From an uncultured Saprospiraceae bacterium (GTDB lineage Bacteria; Bacteroidota; Bacteroidia; Chitinophagales; Saprospiraceae), in assembly GCA_937921525.1 (NCBI GenBank), contig CAKZUM010000139.1, positions 1 to 7,370 on the forward strand: 7,370 nt of DNA, read 5' to 3'. The stretch's first letter is position 1, and every line of letters begins with the position of its first letter. The notes under the pieces are model-generated. The model was not told the origin of the DNA. It saw only the letters and a program-made list of their open reading frames with translations, and made no database searches. Both the position numbers and the translations under genes were made by a program. Below, piece after piece: positions 1 through 6,543 of the stretch.

Positions 1-1
1 T

Positions 2-604
2 GGGGAGGTATTGGATTATCTTAAAGAGAATAATTTAGAAGACAATACGATTGTGGTATATACTTCCGATCAAGGTTTTTATTTAGGAGAACATGGTTGG
101 TTTGACAAGCGTTTCATTTATAATGAGTCTTTTAAAACACCCTTATTGGTGAGGTGGCCTGGGGTCATAAAAGAGCAATCGGTCAATACGCAGATGGTAC
201 AAAATTTAGATTTTGCCCAAACCTTTTTAGATGCTGCTGATATTCCTATCCCCTCAGATATGCAAGGAGAAAGTTTGATTCCTTTATTTAAAGGAGAGAC
301 GGAAGGATTTAGAGAAGCCGTTTATTACCATTATTACGAATATCCTTCTGTCCATATGGTCAAGCGACATTATGCGATCGTGACAGAGGAATATAAACTA
401 GTCCATTTCTACTATGATGTAGACGAATGGGAATTGTACGATCGTAAAAAAGATGCGCATGAATTATTGAATGTCTATGATGATCCAGCTTATGCGGAGG
501 TCGTAAAGGAATTGAAAGAAAAGTTAGCCGCTATGCGGGTACACTACAAAGATTCTAAAGAATTGGATCAGTACTATATTGATAAGTATACGGAGGTTAA
601 GTAG
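2..604 (+). CDS. Type I sulfatase, C-terminal part (5' end outside window)
   Basis: This is the last 200 residues of a formylglycine-type (S1) sulfatase, an enzyme that hydrolyses sulfate esters, usually on sulfated sugars, in the periplasm or outside the cell. The frame is open to the window edge, so the TTG at 11 is an internal Leu codon and not a start. Visible landmarks are the SDQGFYLGEHGWFDKR block (residues 22-37 of the fragment), where Asp23/Gln24 match the metal-binding pair, His31 and Lys36 match active-site positions, and the TPLLVRWPG segment follows. The end carries the usual C-terminal sulfatase subdomain with WELYDRKKDAHELLN. The catalytic Cys/Ser motif (C/S-x-P-x-R) and signal peptide lie upstream and cannot be checked. 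The motif block resembles glucosamine-6-sulfatase/heparan-type members, but substrate assignment is only inference. It converges with ettA across 255 bp and no clear terminator follows. Confidence 0.93.
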   Translation, partial: GEVLDYLKENNLEDNTIVVYTSDQGFYLGEHGWFDKRFIYNESFKTPLLVRWPGVIKEQSVNTQMVQNLDFAQTFLDAADIPIPSDMQGESLIPLFKGETEGFREAVYYHYYEYPSVHMVKRHYAIVTEEYKLVHFYYDVDEWELYDRKKDAHELLNVYDDPAYAEVVKELKEKLAAMRVHYKDSKELDQYYIDKYTEVK

Positions 605-624
605 GGAATTAAAAAAACAAGAGA

Positions 625-648
625 AAGTTCAAGGTCAAGCACAAGCCT
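625..648. repeat. Four-unit hexamer tandem repeat (AAGNNC-like)
   Basis: Four consecutive hexamers read aagttc, aaggtc, aagcac, aagcct, starting 20 bp after the sulfatase stop codon. The first three positions are constant and the last three drift. No open frame continues through it, so it is not a remnant of the sulfatase tail. Degenerate short tandem tracts of this sort also occur in the other two gaps of this window with different periods. Function unknown. Confidence 0.5.
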
Positions 649-783
649 ACTTGTATTCCTCGGAAGCAGGTTCAAAAGTAAGTTTTCGAAACATCCACCA
701 CTGTCTGGATTAGGAGTTAAAGATTAATAGGATTTTTGATGGTGCCACTGTGCAAAAAAAAATTGATAGGGTTGTTCCTAATG

Positions 784-855
784 TTTTTTAACCATATAGA
801 TACATAGACCACGTAAATAAAACCTATGTGACCTATGTACCTATGTGGTAAAAAA
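784..855. repeat. Palindromic CCTATGT element, copy 1
   Basis: Imperfect inverted repeat: arms 791-815 and 825-849 agree at 20 of 25 positions, with a 9-nt loop. Beyond the arms a T6 run (784-789) on the left faces an A6 run (850-855) on the right, extending the pairing. The right arm is itself built of CCTATGT units about 8 bp apart. The same design, with the same T6 flank and nearly the same arm sequence, recurs at 2652-2882, so this is a dispersed element and not a chance hairpin. It ends four bases from the ettA stop codon, so ettA transcripts running past their stop must include it. The T-tract lies before and the A-tract after the stem on both strands, opposite to an intrinsic terminator. 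Confidence 0.75.
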
Positions 856-859
856 TATC

Positions 860-2536
860 CTATGTATTAATCACATTTTTAAATCGAGGTCGCTTAGGCG
901 CCACATCCCCCAATCGTTCCCGCTTCGCTTGTTCGTAATCAGAATAATTGCCTTCATAGAAGACCACCTGACTATCTCCTTCAAATGCCAAAATATGCGT
1001 TGCTAAACGATCAATAAACCAACGGTCGTGAGAAATGATAACGACACATCCCGCAAAGTTATCAATCGCTTCCTCTAAAGCTCTTAAAGTGTTGATGTCA
1101 ATATCATTCGTAGGTTCATCTAATAGAAGTAAATTACCTCCATCTTTTAGAGTCATCGCTAAGTGTAGCCGATTTCTTTCCCCACCAGATAGAACCCCCA
1201 CTTTCTTTTGTTGGTCGCTGCCTGCAAAATTAAATTTACTCATATAGGCACGCGCATTGAGTTCGGTAGTGCCGACCATGATGTTATCGTTGCCACCAGA
1301 GATCACTTCATAAGCTGTTTTCTCAGGCGTCAAATCTTCATGGCTCTGATCCACATAAGATACCTTTACCGTGTCTCCTATTTTAATGGTTCCTGCATCA
1401 GGTGTTTCCTTGCCCATAATCATTCGGAACAGGGTACTCTTACCAACACCATTGGCACCAATTACCCCAATAATCCCATTAGGTGGTAAGGAGAAGGTAA
1501 GATTCTCAAACAACAATTTTTTCCCAAAAGCTTTGCTCAAATCCTCTGCATTAATCACGACATCGCCCAATCTTGGACCAGGCGGAATATATAATTGCAA
1601 GTCTTGCTCTCGTGCTTTTCCATCTTCCCCTAATAATTTATTATATGCATTCAAACGAGCCTTACCTTTTGATTGCTTAGCCTTAGGCGACATGCGCACC
1701 CATTCCAATTCTCGCTCTAAAGTCTTTCGGCGCTTACTAGCTTGCTTTTCTTCTTGCGCTAATCGCTTCGCCTTTTGGTCTAGCCAAGAAGAATAATTGC
1801 CTTTCCAAGGAATCCCTTCTCCCCTATCTAATTCTAAAATCCAACCCGCTACATTATCCAAGAAATACCTATCGTGCGTAACAGCTATAACAGTCCCAGG
1901 GAAGTTTTTTAAATACTGCTCCAACCAATGTACACTCTCTGCATCCAAGTGATTCGTAGGTTCATCCAACAACAAAATATCTGGATTACTTAATAATAAT
2001 CGACAGATTGCCACCCGTCTACGCTCTCCACCAGATAGGACATTAATTGGTTGATCGCCTTCTGGCGTTCGCAAAGCATCCATTGCTGTATTCAAACGAT
2101 TATCTAATTCCCAGGCATTTAGGTGATCTAGTTTATCCGTGAGTTCTCCTTGTTTTTCGATAAGGGCATTCATTTCCTCATCGCTCATTGGCTCAGAGAA
2201 TTTCAGATTTAGAGCTTCGTACTCTTTTAAAATATCTACTGTTTCTTGTACCCCTTCTTCTATTACTTCTCTGACCGTTTTGGTTTCATCCAATTCTGGT
2301 TCTTGAGCTAAGTACCCGATTTTATATTCTTTATCGAATACTACCTTACCTTCAAAGTTGGTATCTAGACCTGCTATTATTTTTAATAAAGAAGACTTAC
2401 CAGAACCATTCAGTCCTAATACGCCGATCTTAGCCCCATAAAAGAAGGATAGCCAAATGTTATTCAATACTTTTTTCTGTGGTGGGTAGGTTTTAGAAAC
2501 CCGTTCCATAGAGAAAATTACTTTCTGGTCACTCAT
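860..2536 (-). CDS. ettA: ABC-F ATPase EttA, energy-dependent translational throttle
   Basis: A 558-residue soluble protein with two ABC ATPase domains and no membrane segment. Domain 1 has Walker A GLNGSGKS (41-48), Q-loop Gln78, signature LSGGE (167-171), Walker B with catalytic Glu192, and switch His221. Residues about 95-140 form the arm insertion. The inter-domain linker (about 245-320) carries ELEWVRMSPKAKQSKGKARL, the charged segment typical of EttA that contacts P-site tRNA. Domain 2 has Walker A GANGVGKS (360-367), Gln397, LSGGE (449-453), Glu474 and His503. Length and motifs match EttA (about 555 residues) better than Uup, YheS or antibiotic-protection ABC-F proteins. In E. coli, EttA binds the ribosomal E site and gates the first elongation step according to ATP/ADP; the same role is inferred here. 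The ATG at 2534-2536 follows an A-rich leader without Shine-Dalgarno. It is monocistronic, with palindromic repeats on both sides. Confidence 0.97.
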   Translation of the reverse strand: MSDQKVIFSMERVSKTYPPQKKVLNNIWLSFFYGAKIGVLGLNGSGKSSLLKIIAGLDTNFEGKVVFDKEYKIGYLAQEPELDETKTVREVIEEGVQETVDILKEYEALNLKFSEPMSDEEMNALIEKQGELTDKLDHLNAWELDNRLNTAMDALRTPEGDQPINVLSGGERRRVAICRLLLSNPDILLLDEPTNHLDAESVHWLEQYLKNFPGTVIAVTHDRYFLDNVAGWILELDRGEGIPWKGNYSSWLDQKAKRLAQEEKQASKRRKTLERELEWVRMSPKAKQSKGKARLNAYNKLLGEDGKAREQDLQLYIPPGPRLGDVVINAEDLSKAFGKKLLFENLTFSLPPNGIIGVIGANGVGKSTLFRMIMGKETPDAGTIKIGDTVKVSYVDQSHEDLTPEKTAYEVISGGNDNIMVGTTELNARAYMSKFNFAGSDQQKKVGVLSGGERNRLHLAMTLKDGGNLLLLDEPTNDIDINTLRALEEAIDNFAGCVVIISHDRWFIDRLATHILAFEGDSQVVFYEGNYSDYEQAKRERLGDVAPKRPRFKNVINT

Positions 2537-2591
2537 ATTTTTTGTTTAATTCTTGGTAATGTTTTAGCTTTTTTGGCATAATTCAACGCTG

Positions 2592-2606
2592 AGCTACTTG
2601 GTAGCT
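2592..2606. other. Small palindrome in the ettA leader
   Basis: AGCTAC and GTAGCT form a perfect 6-bp stem around a TTG loop, about 56 bp upstream of the ettA start. It could be a protein-binding site or a weak 5' UTR hairpin. I found no convincing Bacteroidota promoter (TAnnTTTG with upstream TTG) on the minus strand in 2537-2657, so its position relative to the transcript start is unknown. Confidence 0.3.
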
Positions 2607-2651
2607 ACGCGGATCTTTTTGGATTTTGTAGGTCGTGCAGGATGTTGACAA

Positions 2652-2882
2652 TTTTTTACCACATAGGTACATAGGCCACATAGTATGACATATTGCTATG
2701 TGGCCTATGTACCTATGAAATGGTTCAATAATAAATGTACATTCTTCTACTTGTTATTTTTCCTTTCTGCTGCGTTGAAAAGCCTCGTCGATGCTAGGCA
2801 TCGCCTACGTTTTTCGCCTTGCATAAAGAAAAAATAACGGCGTATAAAAACGACATTTATTAATGAACCATTCCTATGTGGT
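2652..2882. repeat. Palindromic CCTATGT element, copy 2, split by an insertion
   Basis: The left arm is 2658-2683, preceded by a T6 run (2652-2657). The contiguous right arm 2696-2717 pairs with 2662-2683 perfectly over 22 bp around a 12-nt loop. The remaining four bases of the arm, TGGT, are found at 2879-2882, beyond a palindromic insertion. Joining 2717 to 2879 restores a perfect 26-bp inverted repeat whose outer flanks again read T-rich on the left and TTAAAA on the right, as in copy 1. Copy 2 is therefore an originally intact element interrupted by 2718-2878. Its perfect arms, against 20/25 in copy 1, suggest it is the younger or better maintained copy. Function unknown. Confidence 0.78.
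2719..2872. mobile_element. MITE-like 154-bp palindromic insertion
   Basis: The ends AATGGTTCAATAATAAATGT (2719-2738) and 2853-2872 are inverted repeats agreeing at 19 of 20 positions. Pairing continues inward with interruptions (for example GTTATTTTT at 2753-2761 with its partner at 2833-2841) and closes in a 6-bp stem CGATGC/GCATCG around TAG at 2795-2797, the exact geometric centre. There is no open frame of note and no transposase, so if mobile it is non-autonomous and moved in trans. CCTATG occurs on both sides (2712-2717 and 2873-2878), consistent with a 6-bp target duplication; one extra A at 2718 leaves the left boundary uncertain by a base. It sits inside the right arm of palindromic copy 2. 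No transposase family can be assigned from the ends alone. Confidence 0.72.
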
Positions 2883-2906
2883 TAAAATGTCAAAGTCAAT
2901 AACAGC

Positions 2907-2942
2907 ATCCTAACAATCCACATAATCCTATAAATCCTAGTC
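2907..2942. repeat. Four-unit 9-bp tandem repeat (ATCCNNNNN)
   Basis: Four exact 9-bp registers begin with ATCC: atcctaaca, atccacata, atcctataa, atcctagtc. Only the first four bases are invariant; the rest is A/T-rich and drifts. It lies about 25 bp right of palindromic copy 2 and 220 bp before the TPR gene start. A looser set of similar words occurs in reverse orientation around 706-740. Non-coding; function unknown. Confidence 0.6.
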
Positions 2943-3161
2943 CGTAAAGATAGAATATTCTTCGATTTGGAAAAATAACCCAAACAACTTCTTATCTTCC
3001 GTTAAACAATCGTTAAGAATATAGGGGTTTATCCAAAAATAGACCTCTTTTATGTGAGGGGTATCTTATTTTTAACTCATATTTGCAATAAGCCCTTTCA
3101 TTATTGGGTTTTAATGAGCATCCTGTAAAAAAAACTACCGAATCAACTGTAATTTCTAAGT
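2943..3161 (+). promoter_or_regulatory. Leader region of the TPR gene
   Basis: About 220 bp of A/T-rich DNA without a gene. It contains a 10-bp palindrome agaatattct (2952-2961), a direct repeat CGTTAA at 3000-3005 and 3011-3016 (11 bp apart, one helical turn), and a weak hairpin AAGCCC/GGGTTT (3090-3095 with 3106-3111). The best match to the Bacteroidota -7 box TAnnTTTG is CATATTTG at 3078-3085, with one mismatch and no clear TTG about 20 bp upstream, so the promoter call is weak. If it is right, the 5' UTR is roughly 70 nt. No Shine-Dalgarno motif precedes the ATG at 3162. Confidence 0.3.
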
Positions 3162-6100
3162 ATGAGAAAGAAAATCATTATTATTTGGCTATGTTTAATA
3201 GGGGCTTTTTCCTCTATGATAGCACAAGAAACCACTATTTTCACAGACCCCAATGCATCTTATAAGAAAGGCATGGAGTTTTTCAACAAAGGCTTATTCG
3301 GTCCTGCTAAAATAGAGTTTAGCAAGGTAATGGAAGAGATACGCTTGGAAAATGAGCCAGAATATAGAGATTTAGCGATGCGAGCAGAGCTGTTTGCTGC
3401 AAAATGTGCTATTCGTTTACAACTCCCTGATAGTGAGAAACTAATGGTCGATTTCATTAGAAGGTATTCTCCAGAACCAATTGCTAGTCAGGCGATTATA
3501 GAAGCAGCTAATTATTACTATAATGATAAGCAGTTTAAAAAAGCATTAGAGTTTCTGGATTTGATTTATACGAGTGATTTATCGGCAGAACAACGTTCTG
3601 AGGTTTTATTTAAAAAAGGATATGTTTACTTCGTCAACAAAAAGTTTTCAGAGGCAAAAGAAGCCTTTCGCCAAATAAAAGAAACGAAGAATGAATATTA
3701 TTATCCTTCCAATTACTACTATGGAATGACTCAGTTTTTTGAAGGCAATTACAGCGAAGCAACTAAAAGCTTTGAAAAAGTAAGTGCTTCCAAAAAATAT
3801 AAGTCTCACATACCTTATTATATCGCACAGATTTATTCAGCAGAGGGAAACTACGATCAGCTAATCAATTATGCCGTCCCGAAGGTTAATGATCCTGGAG
3901 TGAGAAATCGTAAAGAAATCAATCAATTGATTGGGCAGGCATATTTTGAAAAAAGAATGTATCCTGATGCTTTGCCTTATTTGGAATATTATGCCAATGG
4001 AGCTAACAAAATGCGAGAAGAGGATTTCTACCAATTAGCGTATACCCAATATCAAACAGGTAATTATGAAGCAGCAGCAGAAAATTTTGAACAGCTGAGT
4101 GCTGCAGATAATAAAATGGGACAAAATGCCTTATACAATTTGGCAGATTGCTATATTAGATTGAATAGAAAAGAAGACGCAAGAAATGCTTTTGGTGCCG
4201 TAAGTAGAATGGCTTACGATCCTGTAATCCAAGAGGAATCTCTATTTAATTACGGCAAGTTGTCTTATGAATTAAATCAAGATAGTGATGCCATTACCGC
4301 TTTTCAAAAAGTGCCGCAAGGCTCTAAATATTATTTAGAATCTCAGCAATTAATGGGGGAAGTATTTTTGAATACAAGAGATTATGCAAGAGCATTAAAG
4401 ATCATAGATCGTATGCCTAATCTCACTCCTCAAATGCAGGACATTTATCAAAAGGTTTCTTATTATCGAGGCATCCAACTCTACGCCGATGGTCAGACTG
4501 CTTCTGCAAAAAAATACTTAACACAATCTATACAGGTTCGTTCTAATTATGAGTATGGCGGCTTGGCTAATTATTGGCTTGGAGAAATTGCGCATCAAGA
4601 AGGGAAGTTTCAAGAAAGTAGTCGGTATATAGATGAATTTTTAACGGTTGCACAGGGCATTAGAGACTTGCCAGAAGAATCGTCTATTGCCTTGGCAAAT
4701 TATACGCAGGGATACAATTATTTAAAACAGAAAAACTACACAACGGCTGCAGGATATTTTCAAAACGCCGTATCCGATATTAAACGAAATACAGCTTTAA
4801 TAAAAAGTGATGATATTAAAAGGACCATACTAGCAGATGCCGTATTGCGATCAGGGGATTGCTTGTTTAAAAGAAATCAGTATGATAATGCAATCGCTTT
4901 TTATAATGAAGCGATCAATGCTCGTTATAAAGGATTTGTATATGCACTATATCAGAAGGCGATTATTGAAGGTCTTAGAGGTTCTGTAACTGATAAAATA
5001 TTAGCATTAGAAGACATTGCTAAGAAATATCCTAAATCTGAATATACAGATAATGCCCTACTACAATTAGGTATTACCTATCAAGAATTAGGAAAGTATA
5101 GACAAGCTACCCAACCCTTACAGCAACTAGTAAATCAGTATAAAGGTAAGTCTGAATTAATTAATCAAGGCTTGATCAGATTGGGTTTGATTACCTATAA
5201 TCAAGGCGATACAGATAGTGCCCTTAAATATTACAAACGGGTGTTTGATAATAATCCGACTGCTAAAGAATCTGAAGATGCACTAGCGGCTATCCGAGAA
5301 ATTTATGTGGATGACTTGGGTCAAACGGATGCCTATTTTGCGTTCCTAAGAAGTATCAAATACGATGTAGATGATAATCAAAAAGAGGAGGTAAGCTTCA
5401 AAGCAGCAGAGTCTCAATTTGAAAATGGCAATTACCCTAGAGCCATCAGTGGGTACGATCGTTATTTACAACAATATCCAAATGGTAGAAATAACTTAGC
5501 GGCTCGATACCAACGTGCAGAATCTTATAGTGTCTTAAAGCAATATAGTAATGCACTGAGAGACTATGAAACAGTCGCTAGCAAAGGGCAAAGTAAGTAC
5601 TTTGTAAAAGCATTAGAGAAGGCAGCTATTATCGCTTATAATCATGAGCAAGATTTTAAAAAGTCTTATGAATTATATTCTGAATTAGAACAGGCTGCCG
5701 CTAGTGAAGATCGAATATTCGATGCCCAGTTAGGTGCTTTGCGAAGTGCCTATAGGATAGGGAATAGAAATGCTGTATATCGCCTAGCAGAAAAAGTAGC
5801 TGGTAATCCGAGAGCTAGTCAGGAGCAAAATGCAGCAGCTAATTTCTATTTAGGAAAGGTGGCATACGATAAGAAAGATTATGATAATGCCTTACGTGCT
5901 TTTGAAACGGTGAAACAAATAAGTGATAATGAATTGACGGCGGAAGCTAGGTATTTAGCGGCATACATTACTTACCAAAGAAGGGATTTGGAAAATGCAG
6001 AAAGGATGTTGAAAGAAGCTAGTAGAGCTAATTCTAGTTACCCTTATTGGTTGGCTTCTAGTGTTATTTTATTGTCTGATGTCTATTCAGAAAAAGGGGA

Positions 6101-6278
6101 TTACTTTAGAGCCAAAGCTACTTTGGAAGCCTTACTAGCCAACTATAATGAGGATCAAGAATTGGTTGCTACCGCAAAACGAAAGTTACAAATACTAAAA
6201 GATAAGGAACGCTCCTCTAACAGAATTATTAAAGAGGATACGAATAGTTTGTTGGAGTTGGAAGAAGGGGGAAAATAA
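3162..6278 (+). CDS. Secreted large tetratricopeptide-repeat (TPR) protein
   Basis: A 1038-residue protein. The start MRKKIIIIWLCLIGAFSSMIA is a classical signal peptide, with likely cleavage A21|Q22; Cys11 does not sit in a lipobox, so it is probably a soluble periplasmic protein. Nearly all the rest is a solenoid of roughly 20 or more TPR-like helical pairs, from YKKGMEFFNKGLFGPAKIEF (34-53) through FYQLAYTQYQTGNYEAAAEN (289-308) to LLSDVYSEKGDYFRAKATLE (970-989). Most repeats carry the small/aromatic/Ala pattern (A/G...Y...G(N/D)Y..A...F). No catalytic domain is visible. The last 25 residues are charged and end EEGGK. TPR solenoids bind proteins, so a scaffolding role in the periplasm is likely. 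A secreted barrel-like protein follows in the same direction 265 bp downstream, suggesting a functional pair. Tyr and Asn are very abundant. I do not recognise a named family member. Confidence 0.9.
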   Translation: MRKKIIIIWLCLIGAFSSMIAQETTIFTDPNASYKKGMEFFNKGLFGPAKIEFSKVMEEIRLENEPEYRDLAMRAELFAAKCAIRLQLPDSEKLMVDFIRRYSPEPIASQAIIEAANYYYNDKQFKKALEFLDLIYTSDLSAEQRSEVLFKKGYVYFVNKKFSEAKEAFRQIKETKNEYYYPSNYYYGMTQFFEGNYSEATKSFEKVSASKKYKSHIPYYIAQIYSAEGNYDQLINYAVPKVNDPGVRNRKEINQLIGQAYFEKRMYPDALPYLEYYANGANKMREEDFYQLAYTQYQTGNYEAAAENFEQLSAADNKMGQNALYNLADCYIRLNRKEDARNAFGAVSRMAYDPVIQEESLFNYGKLSYELNQDSDAITAFQKVPQGSKYYLESQQLMGEVFLNTRDYARALKIIDRMPNLTPQMQDIYQKVSYYRGIQLYADGQTASAKKYLTQSIQVRSNYEYGGLANYWLGEIAHQEGKFQESSRYIDEFLTVAQGIRDLPEESSIALANYTQGYNYLKQKNYTTAAGYFQNAVSDIKRNTALIKSDDIKRTILADAVLRSGDCLFKRNQYDNAIAFYNEAINARYKGFVYALYQKAIIEGLRGSVTDKILALEDIAKKYPKSEYTDNALLQLGITYQELGKYRQATQPLQQLVNQYKGKSELINQGLIRLGLITYNQGDTDSALKYYKRVFDNNPTAKESEDALAAIREIYVDDLGQTDAYFAFLRSIKYDVDDNQKEEVSFKAAESQFENGNYPRAISGYDRYLQQYPNGRNNLAARYQRAESYSVLKQYSNALRDYETVASKGQSKYFVKALEKAAIIAYNHEQDFKKSYELYSELEQAAASEDRIFDAQLGALRSAYRIGNRNAVYRLAEKVAGNPRASQEQNAAANFYLGKVAYDKKDYDNALRAFETVKQISDNELTAEARYLAAYITYQRRDLENAERMLKEASRANSSYPYWLASSVILLSDVYSEKGDYFRAKATLEALLANYNEDQELVATAKRKLQILKDKERSSNRIIKEDTNSLLELEEGGK

Positions 6279-6281
6279 GAG

Positions 6282-6318
6282 GTCAGATGTCAGACCGCTG
6301 CGCTGTCAGGAGTCAGAT
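6282..6318. repeat. GTCAGA-type heptamer repeat after the TPR gene
   Basis: Two heptamers GTCAGAT and GTCAGAC are followed by a 9-bp G+C-rich spacer CGCTGCGCT and two more heptamers, GTCAGGA and GTCAGAT. The tract starts three bases after the TAA stop of the TPR gene and its spacer is locally GC-rich against the AT-rich surroundings. It is not a terminator, as no stem of useful length plus T-run is formed. Function unknown. Confidence 0.55.
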
Positions 6319-6433
6319 GTATGATGTTGACTGCAACGCATTCGGATTTAGAAGATTTTTTTTGCAATGAGCAGAATCTTTTTAACATCCTTAAATTAAA
6401 ATAGGTTCTTTGATAAATCTAGTAAAAAGTTGA

Positions 6434-6506
6434 GGATCGTCGAGGTTCGTAACCTCGATGCTATATGATTAGCATACCGCATCGGAGTTACAAATTTCAA
6501 CGATCC
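6434..6506. repeat. REP-like multi-hairpin palindrome
   Basis: GGATCGT (6434-6440) pairs perfectly with ACGATCC (6500-6506), enclosing three hairpins. These are TCGAGGTT/AACCTCGA around CGT (6440-6447 with 6451-6458, 8 bp perfect), ATGCTA/TAGCAT around TATGAT (6458-6463 with 6470-6475, perfect), and a decayed CGGAGTT hairpin (6484-6490 with 6494-6500) that needs G-U pairs. An alternative fold pairs CGATGC (6456-6461) with GCATCG (6479-6484). Several arms are self-similar (CGAGGTT/CGGAGTT), as expected of repetitive extragenic palindromes. It lies 37 bp before the barrel gene start, so it would be in the 5' UTR of any readthrough transcript. The origin as a dispersed REP is inferred from structure; only one copy is visible here. 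Confidence 0.65.
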
Positions 6507-6543
6507 ACTACAACAGATTTGTCTGAAAAATAAAAAAAAGAAA

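Larger units (their letters stand above)
605..859. other. Convergent gap between sulfatase and ettA
   Basis: This 255-bp gap separates the 3' ends of two converging genes. From left to right it holds the hexamer tract (625-648), about 130 bp with no gene, and the palindromic element at 784-855. Around 706-740 there are loosely spaced GGATT-like words (ggatt, ggagtt, agatt, aggatt) that resemble, on the opposite strand, the cleaner 9-bp ATCC repeat at 2907-2942. I see no conventional GC-rich hairpin followed by a T-run on either strand, so how transcription ends here is unresolved. Confidence 0.6.
6279..6543. other. Gap between the TPR and barrel genes
   Basis: This 265-bp gap holds the GTCAGA heptamers (6282-6318), an A/T-rich middle section (6340-6430) with a T8 run but no proper terminator stem before it, the REP-like palindrome (6434-6506) and an A-rich leader just before the ATG at 6544. 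A weak -7-like CAGATTTG occurs at 6514-6521, with no convincing -33 partner. Whether the two genes share a transcript cannot be decided from the sequence. Confidence 0.5.

Noticed and set aside
11..13. TTG at 11 as the sulfatase start codon
   Set aside because: The frame is open to the window edge and the sulfatase catalytic N-terminal half must lie upstream; this TTG is an internal Leu codon.
605..780. Pseudogene or sulfatase tail remnant after the stop codon
   Set aside because: No frame continues with sulfatase-like sequence past the TAG at 602-604; the region is repeat-like and stop-rich.
784..855. Bidirectional intrinsic terminator between the sulfatase and ettA
   Set aside because: On either strand the T-run precedes the stem and the A-run follows it, the reverse of a terminator, and the stem is AT-rich. 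The same element also occurs upstream of ettA, where no gene ends.
1035..1796. Plus-strand open frames at 1035-1247, 1208-1489 and 1371-1796
   Set aside because: All lie antisense within ettA, whose motifs are intact; their translations show no recognisable domain and they overlap one another.
2658..2942. CRISPR array, suggested by clustered repeats
   Set aside because: Repeats are of different kinds, inverted or of 9-bp period, without uniform repeat-spacer alternation and without cas genes.
3260..3457. Minus-strand open frame of 65 codons
   Set aside because: It is antisense to the signal-peptide-proximal part of the TPR gene and has no features of its own.
6434..6506. Possible tRNA gene (73 nt, 7-bp closing stem, three internal hairpins)
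   Set aside because: The first hairpin is an 8-bp stem with a 3-nt loop instead of a D-arm, there is no TTCRA T-loop and no anticodon arm with a 7-nt loop, and arms are mutually self-similar as in REP elements.
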